Shown here piece after piece: positions 9,110 to 17,849 of a DNA stretch of 64,000 nucleotides. Both the position numbers and the translations under genes were made by a program. The stretch is from Erythrobacter litoralis (GTDB taxonomy: Bacteria > Pseudomonadota > Alphaproteobacteria > Sphingomonadales > Sphingomonadaceae). Position 1 is the stretch's first letter; the number at the start of each line of letters is the position of its first letter. Below the pieces are notes generated by a model. It was not told the origin of the DNA, ran no database searches, and saw only the letters and a program-made list of their open reading frames with translations. The stretch is taken from contig NZ_CP017057.1 of assembly GCF_001719165.1 (NCBI RefSeq), forward strand, positions 1-64,000, read 5' to 3'.

Positions 9110-9738
9110 TCGAACCCGCGCCCATCGCGACCGAACAGCAGGCGCGCGCCTATGTCGCCGAATGGGGCGATGCGCAGGCCATGGAGCGGCTGGAACGCTT
9201 TTGCCGGCTTCTTGTCTCCGAAAACCGGCAGCAGAATCTGATCAGCAAGCCGTCCGAGGCGCAAATCTGGCAGCGCCACGTCGCCGACAGCGCGCAATTG
9301 CTCGAACATGTTCCACGTGAAACATTGCCGATTGGCCCGTGGCTCGATCTCGGCACCGGCGCGGGCTTTCCCGGCCTCGTCATCGCGGCGCTGAGGCCCG
9401 AATGGGACGTCGTTCTGGTCGAATCCCGCGTCCGACGTGCGGAATTCCTCGAAAATTGTGCCAGTGCCCTCGATCTTGCTCGTTGCCGTGTCGTCTGTGA
9501 ACGGCTCGAGCGGGTCGAACCCTTCTGCGCATGGGTCATCTCGGCACGCGCCTTTGCTCCGCTCGGCAAACTTATGCGCTTATCCGCACCCTTCTCCACA
9601 AAGGCGACCCGCTATGTCTTGCCCAAGGGCCGCTCGGCAGCGCACGAATTGTCAGAGGCCAAGAAGCCGATTCGAGACATGTTCCACGTGGAACATTCAT
9701 TGACCGATCGCGAAGCGGGCATCATTGTAAGTGCCTGA
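9106..9738 (+). CDS. rsmG: 16S rRNA (guanine-527-N7)-methyltransferase RsmG
   Basis: SAM-dependent methyltransferase (GidB) acting on 16S rRNA G527. The 210-residue protein has the SAM-binding [11 protein letters not shown] at 80-90, an NLIS motif near residue 44 and a Rossmann-like core. The GTG start overlaps the mnmG stop by 4 bases. Two parS sites lie within the gene: one is read as the start of HVPRET (about residues 68-73), the other as MFHVEH (about 192-197). Both fall outside the catalytic motifs. parA follows after 49 bases. Confidence 0.96.
   Translation: MIEPAPIATEQQARAYVAEWGDAQAMERLERFCRLLVSENRQQNLISKPSEAQIWQRHVADSAQLLEHVPRETLPIGPWLDLGTGAGFPGLVIAALRPEWDVVLVESRVRRAEFLENCASALDLARCRVVCERLERVEPFCAWVISARAFAPLGKLMRLSAPFSTKATRYVLPKGRSAAHELSEAKKPIRDMFHVEHSLTDREAGIIVSA
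9309..9324. other. parS: parS centromere site 4, inside rsmG
   Basis: TGTTCCACGTGAAACA fits the consensus TGTTNCACGTGNAACA at all 16 positions. It is embedded in rsmG just before the SAM-binding motif. Confidence 0.95.
9680..9695. other. parS: parS centromere site 5, inside rsmG
   Basis: TGTTCCACGTGGAACA, identical to site 3 and a perfect palindrome. It lies in the 3' end of rsmG, 92 bases before the parA start. Confidence 0.95.
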
Positions 9739-9787
9739 TGCGCCTGGCGCCGCCGCATTGGTTCGAGCGCCGTAGAAGGACACGATC

Positions 9788-10564
9788 ATGCTGACGATAG
9801 CCATAGCCAACCAGAAAGGCGGGGTGGGGAAGACCACCACCGCGATCAACATCGCGACTGCGATGGCCGCGACCGGATGGCGCACGCTCCTGATCGACCT
9901 CGACCCGCAGGGCAATGCCTCGACCGGGCTCGGCGTCGGTGCGGGGGCGCGCGAAATCTCGAGCTATGACTTGCTCGTCGACGATTACACCATCGCCGAG
10001 GCGGTGGTTCCGACAAGCATTCCCGGGCTCGATGTGGTCCCGGCGACACAGGATCTGAGCGGGGCTGAGATCGAGCTCGTATCGGTCGAGGATCGCACGG
10101 CAAAACTGCGCCAGAAGCTCGCGCAGCATGGCGGGCATGACATCTGCTTCATCGACTGCCCTCCTTCGCTCGGCCTGTTGACGCTGAACGCGCTGTGCGC
10201 CGCCGATACGCTGCTCGTTCCGCTCCAGTGCGAATTTTTCGCGCTGGAAGGGCTCAGCCAGCTGCTCCAGACGGTCGAACGGGTTCAGCAGCGCTTTAAC
10301 CCGGGGCTCGACATCATCGGTGTCGCTCTCACCATGTTCGATCGGCGCAATCGCCTGACCGACCAGGTGTCCGAGGATGTCCGCGAATGTCTGGGCAAGC
10401 TGGTTTTCGAGACGGTGATTCCGCGCAATGTCCGGCTTTCCGAGGCGCCGAGCCATGGTCTGCCCGCCTTGGTCTATGACCATTCCTGCACCGGGAGCCG
10501 CGCCTATATCGCGCTTGCCCGCGAATTGATCGGCCGCTTCCCGCCCGAAAGGAAGGCCGCGTGA
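9788..10564 (+). CDS. parA: chromosome partitioning ATPase ParA
   Basis: Dimerising ATPase that moves the ParB-parS origin complex across the nucleoid. The 258-residue protein begins with the deviant Walker A motif KGGVGKTT at 10-17, including the signature lysine, followed by LLIDLDPQGN and FIDCPPSLGLLTLNAL. It lacks an N-terminal helix-turn-helix, so it is the chromosomal rather than the large plasmid type. A GAAGGA ribosome-binding site precedes the ATG. Its stop overlaps the parB GTG. Confidence 0.97.
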   Translation: MLTIAIANQKGGVGKTTTAINIATAMAATGWRTLLIDLDPQGNASTGLGVGAGAREISSYDLLVDDYTIAEAVVPTSIPGLDVVPATQDLSGAEIELVSVEDRTAKLRQKLAQHGGHDICFIDCPPSLGLLTLNALCAADTLLVPLQCEFFALEGLSQLLQTVERVQQRFNPGLDIIGVALTMFDRRNRLTDQVSEDVRECLGKLVFETVIPRNVRLSEAPSHGLPALVYDHSCTGSRAYIALARELIGRFPPERKAA

Positions 10565-11541
10565 GCGACCTTCCGACTGATACGACCCGTTTGCCGGTTC
10601 CGCAGCGGCCAGCGGATCGCAAGAAGAAGCTCGGCAAGGGGCTGGGCGCGCTGATGGGCGAAATGCGGCGCGAAGAGCCGCTGGTCCAGTCCGAAGCCGA
10701 GGGCGCGAGCGCGACAGGTGCGCCGGCGGGGGATTCCCCGCTCAAGATGATCGCGACCGGCGCGATTTCGCCCCTGCCAGGCAATCCGCGCAAGCATTTC
10801 GACGAGGCCGCCCTCGACGAACTCGCCGCCTCGATCGCGGCGCGAGGCGTGATCCAGCCCGTTATCGTTCGCCCGATGGGGACACGCGGCTATCAGCTCG
10901 TGGCCGGGGAGCGGCGCTGGCGTGCGGCGCAGAAGGCGCGGGTGCACGAGATCCCGGCGCTGGTTCGCGAGCTCGATGATCGCGAGGTGATGGCCCTTGC
11001 CCTGATCGAGAACCTTCAGCGCGAGGATCTCAATCCCATCGAAGAAGCACGCGCTTATCAAAGGCTTGCGGATGAAGAGGGGATGAGTCAGGCCGAAATC
11101 GCCCGGATGGTCGAAAAGTCCCGCAGCCATGTCGCTAATCTCCAGCGCCTGCTCGGCCTGCCGGAAAAGGTCCTCGATCTCGTCGAGAGCGGGCGGCTTT
11201 CGATGGGGCATGCCCGTGCGCTGATCGGGCATGAGGATGCCGCCCGTTTCGCACGCCAGGCGGTGGACGAGAATCTTTCGGTTCGCGAGATCGAGAAAAT
11301 GGTCCGCGACGCCGCGAAATCGGCCGATGACGATCGGACCGGGACCCAGCGCGGCTCGCGCGAAGGCCGCAAAGGCAATGCCGATATCGAGGCGGTCCAG
11401 CGCCATCTCGAGGAATTTCTAGGACTGCCGGTGAGAATCAAGGCCGATCGCGATCCGCGCCGCGGCGCAGTGACGATTCGCTATTCCTCGCTCGACCAAC
11501 TCGATCTGGTCTGCCAGCGGCTTACCGGCGGGGACATTTAG
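10561..11541 (+). CDS. parB: chromosome partitioning protein ParB
   Basis: CTP-dependent DNA clamp that loads at parS and spreads. The 326-residue protein has an N-terminal basic segment with LGKGLGALMGE (ParA-interacting region in homologues), the CTP-binding motif GERRWR at 116-121, ENLQREDLNPIEEA, a helix-turn-helix around SQAEIARMVEKSRSHV, and a C-terminal dimerisation domain. The GTG start overlaps the parA stop by 4 bases. Its predicted targets, five parS sites, are in the preceding 5 kb. Confidence 0.97.
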   Translation: MSDLPTDTTRLPVPQRPADRKKKLGKGLGALMGEMRREEPLVQSEAEGASATGAPAGDSPLKMIATGAISPLPGNPRKHFDEAALDELAASIAARGVIQPVIVRPMGTRGYQLVAGERRWRAAQKARVHEIPALVRELDDREVMALALIENLQREDLNPIEEARAYQRLADEEGMSQAEIARMVEKSRSHVANLQRLLGLPEKVLDLVESGRLSMGHARALIGHEDAARFARQAVDENLSVREIEKMVRDAAKSADDDRTGTQRGSREGRKGNADIEAVQRHLEEFLGLPVRIKADRDPRRGAVTIRYSSLDQLDLVCQRLTGGDI

Positions 11542-11625
11542 CAGCCCGTTAGCCACCTGCAGGAATTGCGAAACCGCGCGGATTGAGGCTTTTTCGCGTC
11601 AGGAGCGTTAAGTCTTGCCGCGCTG

Positions 11626-11633
11626 TTAACCAT
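11626..11633 (+). promoter_or_regulatory. CtrA half-site-like motif upstream of the DUF4402 gene
   Basis: TTAACCAT, the 8-base CtrA half-site known from Caulobacter, 148 bases before the DUF4402 start in an otherwise unexplained 239-base spacer. CtrA commonly controls pilus and flagellar genes in alphaproteobacteria. A single 8-mer is weak evidence. Confidence 0.3.
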
Positions 11634-11780
11634 ACCCACGAACGAAGCCTGAACTGGGTGCTTCTACGTAGCAGCGTCGAACGGGCGGGTTTGTCCGTTC
11701 GGCAGGCATGCGCCGGTCGCTCGCAGGGGCGAATGGCGGTTGTGCTGCAACGGGTAAGACCACGCTTGGAAGGACCAGAA

Positions 11781-12314
11781 ATGACCAAGACCATTCGCTT
11801 CGGCGCGGCGGGCATCGCCCTCTTCGCTGCCATGGGCATGAGTAACGCCGCTTTTGCCCAGGACGCCGCGACGGCCACTGCGACCGCGGAAGTTCTCGAT
11901 TCGCTTACGCTCAACAACACCGCCGGCCTCGATTTCGGCACGATGATCGTCGATGGCTTGGGCAGCGTTTCGCTCGCTGCTGACGGCACGCTCGACTGTT
12001 CGGCCGCTGACATCGTCTGCTCGGGCACCGCGGCCGTGGCCGCCTTCGACGTGACCGGCACTGCGAACCAGGCGGTGACGATCAACCTGCCGACCGGCAA
12101 TATCGATCTCAACCACCCCGACTTCACCGGCGCGAGCGTCGGCGAGCACACCATCGAGCTGAACACCTTCGTTTCCAATGCAGCCGGAAATGAAATCACG
12201 CTCGATGGCGCGGGTGAAGGCGATTTCACCGTCGGCGGGACGATCAACTTCGACGGTTCGGAAGTGGCCGGGATCTACACCGGCAGCTTCGACGTCTCGG
12301 TCGAATATTCCTGA
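11781..12314 (+). CDS. DUF4402 secreted protein, probable fibre subunit
   Basis: A 177-residue exported protein. The signal peptide runs to about residue 26 (AFA before QDAATATA). The mature part is low in charge and rich in Ala, Thr, Gly and Val, with alternating strands, a Cys73-Cys80 pair and the DUF4402-like ending GIYTGSFDVSVEYS. The ATG at 11781 is chosen for the signal peptide and the GGAAGGA site at 11768-11774. It is followed by a PapD-like chaperone and an usher-like protein, so a pilin-like subunit role is likely, but this is inference from context. Three hairpins follow the stop. Confidence 0.75.
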   Translation: MTKTIRFGAAGIALFAAMGMSNAAFAQDAATATATAEVLDSLTLNNTAGLDFGTMIVDGLGSVSLAADGTLDCSAADIVCSGTAAVAAFDVTGTANQAVTINLPTGNIDLNHPDFTGASVGEHTIELNTFVSNAAGNEITLDGAGEGDFTVGGTINFDGSEVAGIYTGSFDVSVEYS

Positions 12315-12320
12315 TCCAAT

Positions 12321-12336
12321 GGGCTGGTGACAGCCC
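12321..12336 (+). other. hairpin A after the DUF4402 gene
   Basis: GGGCTG-GTGA-CAGCCC: a perfect 6-bp stem with a GNRA-type loop, 7 bases after the DUF4402 stop. It is the first of three consecutive hairpins. Confidence 0.55.
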
Positions 12337-12337
12337 G

Positions 12338-12359
12338 ACGAGGCGCCAGGACGCCTCGT
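12338..12359 (+). other. hairpin B after the DUF4402 gene
   Basis: ACGAGGCG-CCAGGA-CGCCTCGT: a perfect 8-bp stem one base after hairpin A. No T-run follows. It may protect the 3' end of the subunit mRNA. Confidence 0.55.
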
Positions 12360-12374
12360 GATGAGACCAGAACG

Positions 12375-12409
12375 AGGGCCGCGTATCCGGAAAGGGTGCG
12401 CGGCCCTTT
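12375..12409 (+). terminator. intrinsic terminator between subunit and chaperone genes
   Basis: AGGGCCGCG at 12375-12383 pairs with CGCGGCCCT at 12399-12407, a 9-bp GC-rich stem, followed by TTTC. The T-run is short, so read-through into the chaperone gene is possible. This would give more subunit than chaperone. Confidence 0.6.
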
Positions 12410-12534
12410 CGTGTCCCGCAAACGCTTTCAGGGTTAGAAAGATGTTAACTGTATTTGCTTACCAAGCCCCGTGAAACCACGCAGAGCAGCAGCCAGGACC
12501 AGGCCGAGCTGCACATCTCGGGAGCTGTCGAACC

Positions 12535-13371
12535 ATGTCGTTCAAGCCAATGCGCGCTCTTGCGCGCGGTGCGGCGGTGCTTGTCGCCTTTTCCTCGCTT
12601 TCCCTTTCCACCCCGATCGCCGCGCAGGGCGATCTGCTGGTCGCACCGACGCGGGTCATCCTCGACGGGCGTCGTGGGACCGAAGTGATCCTCAGCAATA
12701 TCGGCAATGAGGAGGCGACATACCGGATTGGCCTCGAACTGCGTCGCATGCTGGAGAACGGGCGGCTCGAACCGGTCGAGGAAGCCGATGCGAATGACAA
12801 GGAAAAGGCCGCGCTCGGCATGATCCGCTACGCCCCGCGGCGCATCGTCCTGCCCCCGGGCCAGCCCCAGGCGGTGCGGCTCGCCGCGCGGCCCGGCGCT
12901 GACCTGCCCGATGGCGAATACCGGGTCCACATGTCCTTTCGCGCAATTCCGAAACCGCGCGAAGTCACCGAAGAGCAGCGTGCCAGCGACCAAGTCTCGA
13001 TCCAGCTGATTCCGATCTACGGGGTGACCATCCCGATCATCGTCCGGCACGGCCGGGTCGAAGCGCGGGCCGCCATCGCGCAGCCGCGCGTGGTCGAAGG
13101 CGAACGGGGTCCCGAGCTCGCGGTGACGATCCAGCGATCGGGCGAAAGCTCGACCTATGGCGAACTGCGCGTGACCAAGGCCGGGGTCGACGATCCGCTT
13201 GTCCTGCTGCGCGGCGTTGCGATCTATCCGGAAATCGGTGAGCGGGATGTCCGCATCGCACTGACCCCGGAACAGGCTGCCGCGATGAAGGGCGATCTGC
13301 GCTTCGAATATCGCGACATGCCCGAATCGGGCGGCGGGCTGCTCGCCGCGCTCGATACGCGGATCGACTGA
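12535..13371 (+). CDS. PapD-like periplasmic chaperone
   Basis: A 278-residue exported protein (signal peptide to about residue 30, IAA before QGD). It has the features of pilus-assembly chaperones: an Ig-like first domain with LLVAPTRVILDGRRGTEVILSN, and the G1-strand region IRYAPRRIVLPPGQPQAVRLAAR that donates a strand to subunits in the family. In the usual mechanism it would hold the DUF4402 subunit in the periplasm and deliver it to the usher-like protein at 13422. It is longer than FimC/PapD (about 220-240). The spacer to the usher gene carries a perfect 7-bp hairpin. Confidence 0.85.
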   Translation: MSFKPMRALARGAAVLVAFSSLSLSTPIAAQGDLLVAPTRVILDGRRGTEVILSNIGNEEATYRIGLELRRMLENGRLEPVEEADANDKEKAALGMIRYAPRRIVLPPGQPQAVRLAARPGADLPDGEYRVHMSFRAIPKPREVTEEQRASDQVSIQLIPIYGVTIPIIVRHGRVEARAAIAQPRVVEGERGPELAVTIQRSGESSTYGELRVTKAGVDDPLVLLRGVAIYPEIGERDVRIALTPEQAAAMKGDLRFEYRDMPESGGGLLAALDTRID

Positions 13372-13380
13372 GCGCATCGC

Positions 13381-13400
13381 CCCGTCCCGCTGCGGACGGG
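13381..13400 (+). other. hairpin between chaperone and usher genes
   Basis: CCCGTCC-CGCTGC-GGACGGG: a perfect 7-bp stem 9 bases after the chaperone stop and 21 bases before the usher ATG. No T-run follows, so it is more likely an mRNA stability or translation element than a terminator. Confidence 0.5.
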
Positions 13401-13421
13401 TGCTTCCTCGACTCTGAACCC

Positions 13422-16202
13422 ATGTCTTCCCATCGCCGCCTTTCCCTTTCCGGCGTCGTCGCAGGCCTTGCGGCGGTGCTTGGCCTGTGGGCGGCGCCTG
13501 CGCCGGCGCTGGCGCAGGAGGACGACGGGCGCGGTTCGACCTGGCAGGCCAACGAGGACGACTACCTCTTCCTCCAGCCCGTCATCGGCAAATACAAGCT
13601 GACTCTCGATGTGCGCGGATACCGTACGGATCGCGGCGTGTGCCTCGACCTTGCCGATGTCATCCAGTCGCTCGACCTGCCGATCCGCATCGACAAGAAG
13701 TCGCGCCGCGCAACTGGCTGGATGTTCGCGGAGGACCAGACCTTCACCCTCGATCGCGATTCCGAAACAGTACAAAACATGAACATAACGGGCGGCCGCG
13801 CGCCGATCGCCGGGGACATCTACGACACGCCAGAAGGCTGGTGCGTCGATACCAGGGCGCTGTCGCGCTGGTTCGGGATCAGCTTCAACCCGGATCTTTA
13901 CAATGCGCTGGTTCGGCTGGAGACCGACCGCGACCTGCCGTTCATGCAGGCGATCGAACGCAGAAGTCGCGCCGCGCGACTTGAGCGGCGTTCGAAACCG
14001 GTCTTCGATCTCAGCAAGTTCCCCACCGCCGATATGGCATATAGGCCCTGGCGCACGCCATCGCTCGATGTGGTCGCGCAGGGCGAAGTGACGAGCGGCG
14101 AGGCCGGGCGCGAGCCGACGGCAGGCCGGGTCGAACTCTACGCAGCGGGGGAAGCTCTCGGCGCGAGCTATTTCGCGCGTTTCGCCACCGACAACCAGTT
14201 GAACCCGCAGACGCTGCGCCTGCGCGCCTATCGCAACGATCCAGCCGGCGGGCTGCTCGGTCCGCTAGAGGCGACGCAGGTCGCGGTCGGCGATGTCGAG
14301 ACGATTGCAGGCCGGCTCACCGGGCAGACGCAGGTCGGGCGCGGGGCCTTCGTCAGCAATCGCCCGATCGGCCAGACCAACCGCTTTTCCGCGACCACTC
14401 TGCGCGGCACGCTGCCGGCCGGCTGGGACGCGGAACTTTATCGCAACGGCCAGCTTATCGCTTTCCAGGATGATCGCGGCGACGGGCGGTATGAATTCGT
14501 CGAGATCGAGCTGTTCTACGGGCGCAACGACCTCGAAATCGTGCTCTACGGCCCACAGGGCCAGATCCGGCGCGAGAAAACCTCGGTGCCGGTCGGGTTC
14601 AACCAGATCGAGCCGGGGCAGACCTATTACTGGGCGGGCGTGCTGCAGACGCAGCGTGATCTCCTCCAGCTCAACCGGGACAATGTCTTCCTGCCCCAGA
14701 AATGGCGCTGGGGGGTTGGGGTCGAACGTGGCCTTGACCAGAGGACCAGCGTCGCGCTTGGCATGCAGAGCCTGTTCTTCGATGGCGCTCGCCGCACCTA
14801 TGCGGAGGGCGCGTTGGTGCGCACTCTCGGCGCGATGCAGCTCGAGCTTGCGACGGCGCATGAATTCGGTGCCGGCGCAGTGGCCGAAGCGAACGCGCTG
14901 GGCAGGATCGGCTCGGTCAATTTCGGTGTGAACGGGCTCGTCTCCTTCGGAAGTTTCAGGAGCGAATTCGCCGCCAGCGATCTCGACTGGCGCAGCGGGT
15001 TCACCTTCGACACTTCGCTGGCGCTGGGCAAGATATCGCTGCCGATCCAGGGCGACCTGCAACATTCGCAGCTGATCGACGGGGCGCGGCTCAACGAGGC
15101 GTCGCTCACGACATCGGTAACGGCGGGGCGAGTGGCGATTTCGGCCCAGCTAAGCCACCAGGAACGGACAGCCAGCCTGATCGCGCCCGCCCGGACCGAT
15201 ACGCGCCTGCGCCTGCTCGCCAATACCCGCATGGGACGATGGCGTGTGCGCGGCAACGCCGTCTGGGCGCTGCAGGGTCCCCGACCCGGGCTTGAACGGG
15301 CCAATGTGCGGGTCGATGCCAATCTCGATGAGCGTTCGGACGTGCAGGGGCAGGTCGAATATATCGGGCAGGCGGACGAATTCCGCTTCACCGCGGCCTA
15401 TACGCGGCGCTTCGACAAGCTGCTGCTGCGCGGCGATGCCTTCGTCACGACGCGCGGCGGGGTGGGTGCGGGCGTCCAGGTCGCCTTCAGCCTCGGCTCG
15501 GACCCGGTGCGCGGCGGAGTGCGCGTCTCGCAGGCAAAGCTCGCCCGCAACGGGCAGGCCGATGTGACCGTTTTCCGCGATGATGACGGAAACGGACGCC
15601 GCGACCCGGGCGAGGCCGTGCTCAAGGACGTGCTTGTCGAAGCGGGCCAGCGCAGCACCGATGCCTGGACGAGCGAGAACGGGCGCACCATCATCGATGA
15701 ATTGCGCCCCTTCCGCCCAGTACTTGTCGGGGTCGACGAAAGCACGCTCGGCGATCCCTTCCTCGCCCCGGCGGTAAAGGGTATCGTCATCACCCCGCGC
15801 CCGGGCGTGATGGCAAAGATCGAGATCCCGATTTCGCCCAGCGGCGAAGTCGAAGGGCTGCTGCTGGGCGTGAACGGGCTGGAGACGCCGGGAGTCGCGC
15901 TCGAACTGGTCGATCGCAACGGCGATGTCGTGGCAGAGACGATCAGCGAATTCGACGGGTTCTTCCTGTTCCAGCGCGTGCCCTATGGGCAATACCGGAT
16001 TCAGGTGGCCGAGGAAGCCGCCCGCAAGCTCGAAGTCGCGCGAGGCCTGCCGGGCCTGAAGGGCGCTCCGGGCTTCACGGTCAGGCAGGGCGAGGACATC
16101 ATTAGGCTCGGCCCGGTGAGATTGCGCAGTGTGAACAGGGACGATCCTTCCGAGATCCCGCAGATCGCGGCGCGCGATCCCAAATCGAGCCCGCCTGAAT
16201 GA
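13422..16202 (+). CDS. usher-like outer-membrane protein with C-terminal SdrD/Cna-like domains
   Basis: A 926-residue exported protein (signal peptide to about 31, ALA before QED). Residues about 35-185 form an unusual domain with two Cys (RGVCLDL, EGWCVDT) that resembles the amine-oxidase-N-type stalk domain rather than the classic usher N-domain. A long middle (about 200-700) of alternating amphipathic strands contains usher-like LPAGWDAELYRNG and FVEIELFYGRNDLEIVLYGP. From 714, FRDDDGNGRRDPGE is a calcium-loop-like SdrD B motif, and about 800-880 resembles a carboxypeptidase-regulatory domain. It probably exports the DUF4402 subunit; the architecture differs from FimD. Confidence 0.75.
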   Translation: MSSHRRLSLSGVVAGLAAVLGLWAAPAPALAQEDDGRGSTWQANEDDYLFLQPVIGKYKLTLDVRGYRTDRGVCLDLADVIQSLDLPIRIDKKSRRATGWMFAEDQTFTLDRDSETVQNMNITGGRAPIAGDIYDTPEGWCVDTRALSRWFGISFNPDLYNALVRLETDRDLPFMQAIERRSRAARLERRSKPVFDLSKFPTADMAYRPWRTPSLDVVAQGEVTSGEAGREPTAGRVELYAAGEALGASYFARFATDNQLNPQTLRLRAYRNDPAGGLLGPLEATQVAVGDVETIAGRLTGQTQVGRGAFVSNRPIGQTNRFSATTLRGTLPAGWDAELYRNGQLIAFQDDRGDGRYEFVEIELFYGRNDLEIVLYGPQGQIRREKTSVPVGFNQIEPGQTYYWAGVLQTQRDLLQLNRDNVFLPQKWRWGVGVERGLDQRTSVALGMQSLFFDGARRTYAEGALVRTLGAMQLELATAHEFGAGAVAEANALGRIGSVNFGVNGLVSFGSFRSEFAASDLDWRSGFTFDTSLALGKISLPIQGDLQHSQLIDGARLNEASLTTSVTAGRVAISAQLSHQERTASLIAPARTDTRLRLLANTRMGRWRVRGNAVWALQGPRPGLERANVRVDANLDERSDVQGQVEYIGQADEFRFTAAYTRRFDKLLLRGDAFVTTRGGVGAGVQVAFSLGSDPVRGGVRVSQAKLARNGQADVTVFRDDDGNGRRDPGEAVLKDVLVEAGQRSTDAWTSENGRTIIDELRPFRPVLVGVDESTLGDPFLAPAVKGIVITPRPGVMAKIEIPISPSGEVEGLLLGVNGLETPGVALELVDRNGDVVAETISEFDGFFLFQRVPYGQYRIQVAEEAARKLEVARGLPGLKGAPGFTVRQGEDIIRLGPVRLRSVNRDDPSEIPQIAARDPKSSPPE

Positions 16203-16209
16203 TGCCCAG

Positions 16210-17121
16210 TCAGTCGCCCTTGATCATCTTGGGCGAAGGCGGCGGAACCTGTGCCGGGCGGGGCGCAGGATCGGGAATGGTGCGGGCCGCTGGCACCAGC
16301 TCTTCGCGCACTCTTTCACGCACGATCACGCGCTGCTGTTGTTCGTAGGGCACGGGCACCATCACTATCTGCGGCGGCGGCGCGTAATTGTAGGACGGGG
16401 CATAGGCATAGCCGGGACCATAGGCCGGGTAGCCATATCCATAGGCAGGCTGGGCCGGCTGGTAGGGGGCCGCCGGATAGGCTGGGATGCTGCGCGAGGC
16501 GATCCGCGCCGAGCCTGTGACCGGATAGCCGTATTGGGAGATGTAGCTGTCGAGCGCGGCCTCGCAATCGTAGCGGTCGTTCTTCTTGCCGCCGCCGATC
16601 AGATTGCCGAGCAGCAGGCCCGCCAGCCCGCCCGTGCCAGCGCCGATCAGCGTCCCGGCAAGCCGTTCGCCATCGGCGACGCGATTGCCGATGATGCCGC
16701 CGGTGATCGCGCCGAGCAGCGCGCCGATGATGCCGCCCTTCTCGCGTTCGTCCCGGCCGGCGGTGCGGCGGCGGCATTCCTCGATCCACTGCTCGCGCTC
16801 GAACACGACCGGGGCTGGGGCGTAGGGAGCGCCAGCGGGCGGGGCAAAGCCCTGGCGATCGTAAACCGTCTGATCGGCCGGAGCTGCGCTTTCGATCCGG
16901 CGGGTGCGGGTGATCGTTTCGATCCCGTCGGGGCCCTCGGTCACGTCCTCGCTAAGGACGGGGCCGGTGCGGTATTCGGGGGGAAGCTGCTGCACCTCTC
17001 GCGCGCTCATCGGTTCGGCACTGATCGGCGCATCCTGCGCCTGGGTCGTTACCGCACTGGCCAGCAGCGGCAGGCTCGCAATGACCAGCGTGGAGCGAAG
17101 AAGGCGGCGATTGGCGGGCAT
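16210..17121 (-). CDS. glycine-zipper surface/membrane protein, Tyr/Pro-rich
   Basis: A 303-residue exported protein with a signal peptide (to about residue 28, TQA before QDA). The middle (about 128-175) is a glycine-zipper 2TM-type segment (GGIIGALLGAITGGIIGN and GAGTGGLAGLLLGNLIGG), a motif found in outer-membrane and periplasmic proteins. It is followed by a Tyr/Pro/Gly/Ala-rich stretch (repeated AYGYGYPAYGPGY-like sequence) and a Pro-rich tail. It converges on the usher gene with only 7 bases between. Its role, and any link with the fibre locus, is unknown. Confidence 0.7.
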   Translation of the reverse strand: MPANRRLLRSTLVIASLPLLASAVTTQAQDAPISAEPMSAREVQQLPPEYRTGPVLSEDVTEGPDGIETITRTRRIESAAPADQTVYDRQGFAPPAGAPYAPAPVVFEREQWIEECRRRTAGRDEREKGGIIGALLGAITGGIIGNRVADGERLAGTLIGAGTGGLAGLLLGNLIGGGKKNDRYDCEAALDSYISQYGYPVTGSARIASRSIPAYPAAPYQPAQPAYGYGYPAYGPGYAYAPSYNYAPPPQIVMVPVPYEQQQRVIVRERVREELVPAARTIPDPAPRPAQVPPPSPKMIKGD

Positions 17122-17287
17122 GACGGTTTCCCCCGGAGCTGTCGCCGATCCTGATGGGGCACGCGACTCGCGCCCGAGATGATCGGCCTGATGGTTAGCG
17201 CGAAGTTACCACCGGCAACGCCACGCTCCCAAGCGCACCGCTGCGCGCTGTCTCGTTTCGGGGCGATTGACGCGGCTCCGCCGTCGG

Positions 17288-17785
17288 TTAGATCCGGTCA
17301 GCGAGAAGCGCTGCGAGCGCTTCGATCCCGCGTGCATCTTCGCGGCTGAAACGCGCGGGCGAGGGGCTGTCGAGGTCGATCACGGCGACGACCCTGCCCT
17401 CGCGCTTGACCGGCACGACCAGTTCCGACCGGCTCGCCGCGTCGCAGGCGATGTGGCCGGGAAAGGCGTGGACGTCCTCGACCAGCTGGGTTTCGCCCGA
17501 TCCGGCGGCGGCTCCGCACACGCCTGTGCCGAAGGGAATCCGGATGCAGGCCGGGCGCCCGACGAACGGGCCGAGCACCAATTCGTGTCCACCGCTTTTC
17601 GCAGGAGCGACGCGGTAGAAACCCGCCCAGTTGAGGTCGGGCAGGAATTCCCACAGCAGCGCAGCGACATTGGCCATGTTGGCTATGCCGTCCGGTTCGC
17701 CTTCGGTCAGCGCATCGGCGGCTTCGCACAGCTGCCAGTGGAGTTCGGCCGGGGCGAGGGTTTCATCGGGTCGGAAATCGTACAT
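17288..17785 (-). CDS. msrC: free methionine-(R)-sulfoxide reductase (GAF domain)
   Basis: A 165-residue single GAF-domain protein. The three cysteines of the fRMsr family are present at Cys80, Cys90 and Cys114, with the spacing (10 and 24) seen for Cys84/94/118 in E. coli MsrC. The family reduces free L-methionine-(R)-sulfoxide in the cytosol with thioredoxin as electron donor. Conserved NWAGFY, FGTGVCG and ELVVPV blocks fit. The ATG at 17783-17785 gives the usual length. It is divergent from the sorbosone-dehydrogenase-like gene, 64 bases away. Confidence 0.9.
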   Translation of the reverse strand: MYDFRPDETLAPAELHWQLCEAADALTEGEPDGIANMANVAALLWEFLPDLNWAGFYRVAPAKSGGHELVLGPFVGRPACIRIPFGTGVCGAAAGSGETQLVEDVHAFPGHIACDAASRSELVVPVKREGRVVAVIDLDSPSPARFSREDARGIEALAALLADRI

Positions 17786-17849
17786 GGCAAGGCTCCATAG
17801 AGTGAACGCCAGTTGCGGCAAGCCGAAGCGCGCTCTAATTGCTTGGCAC

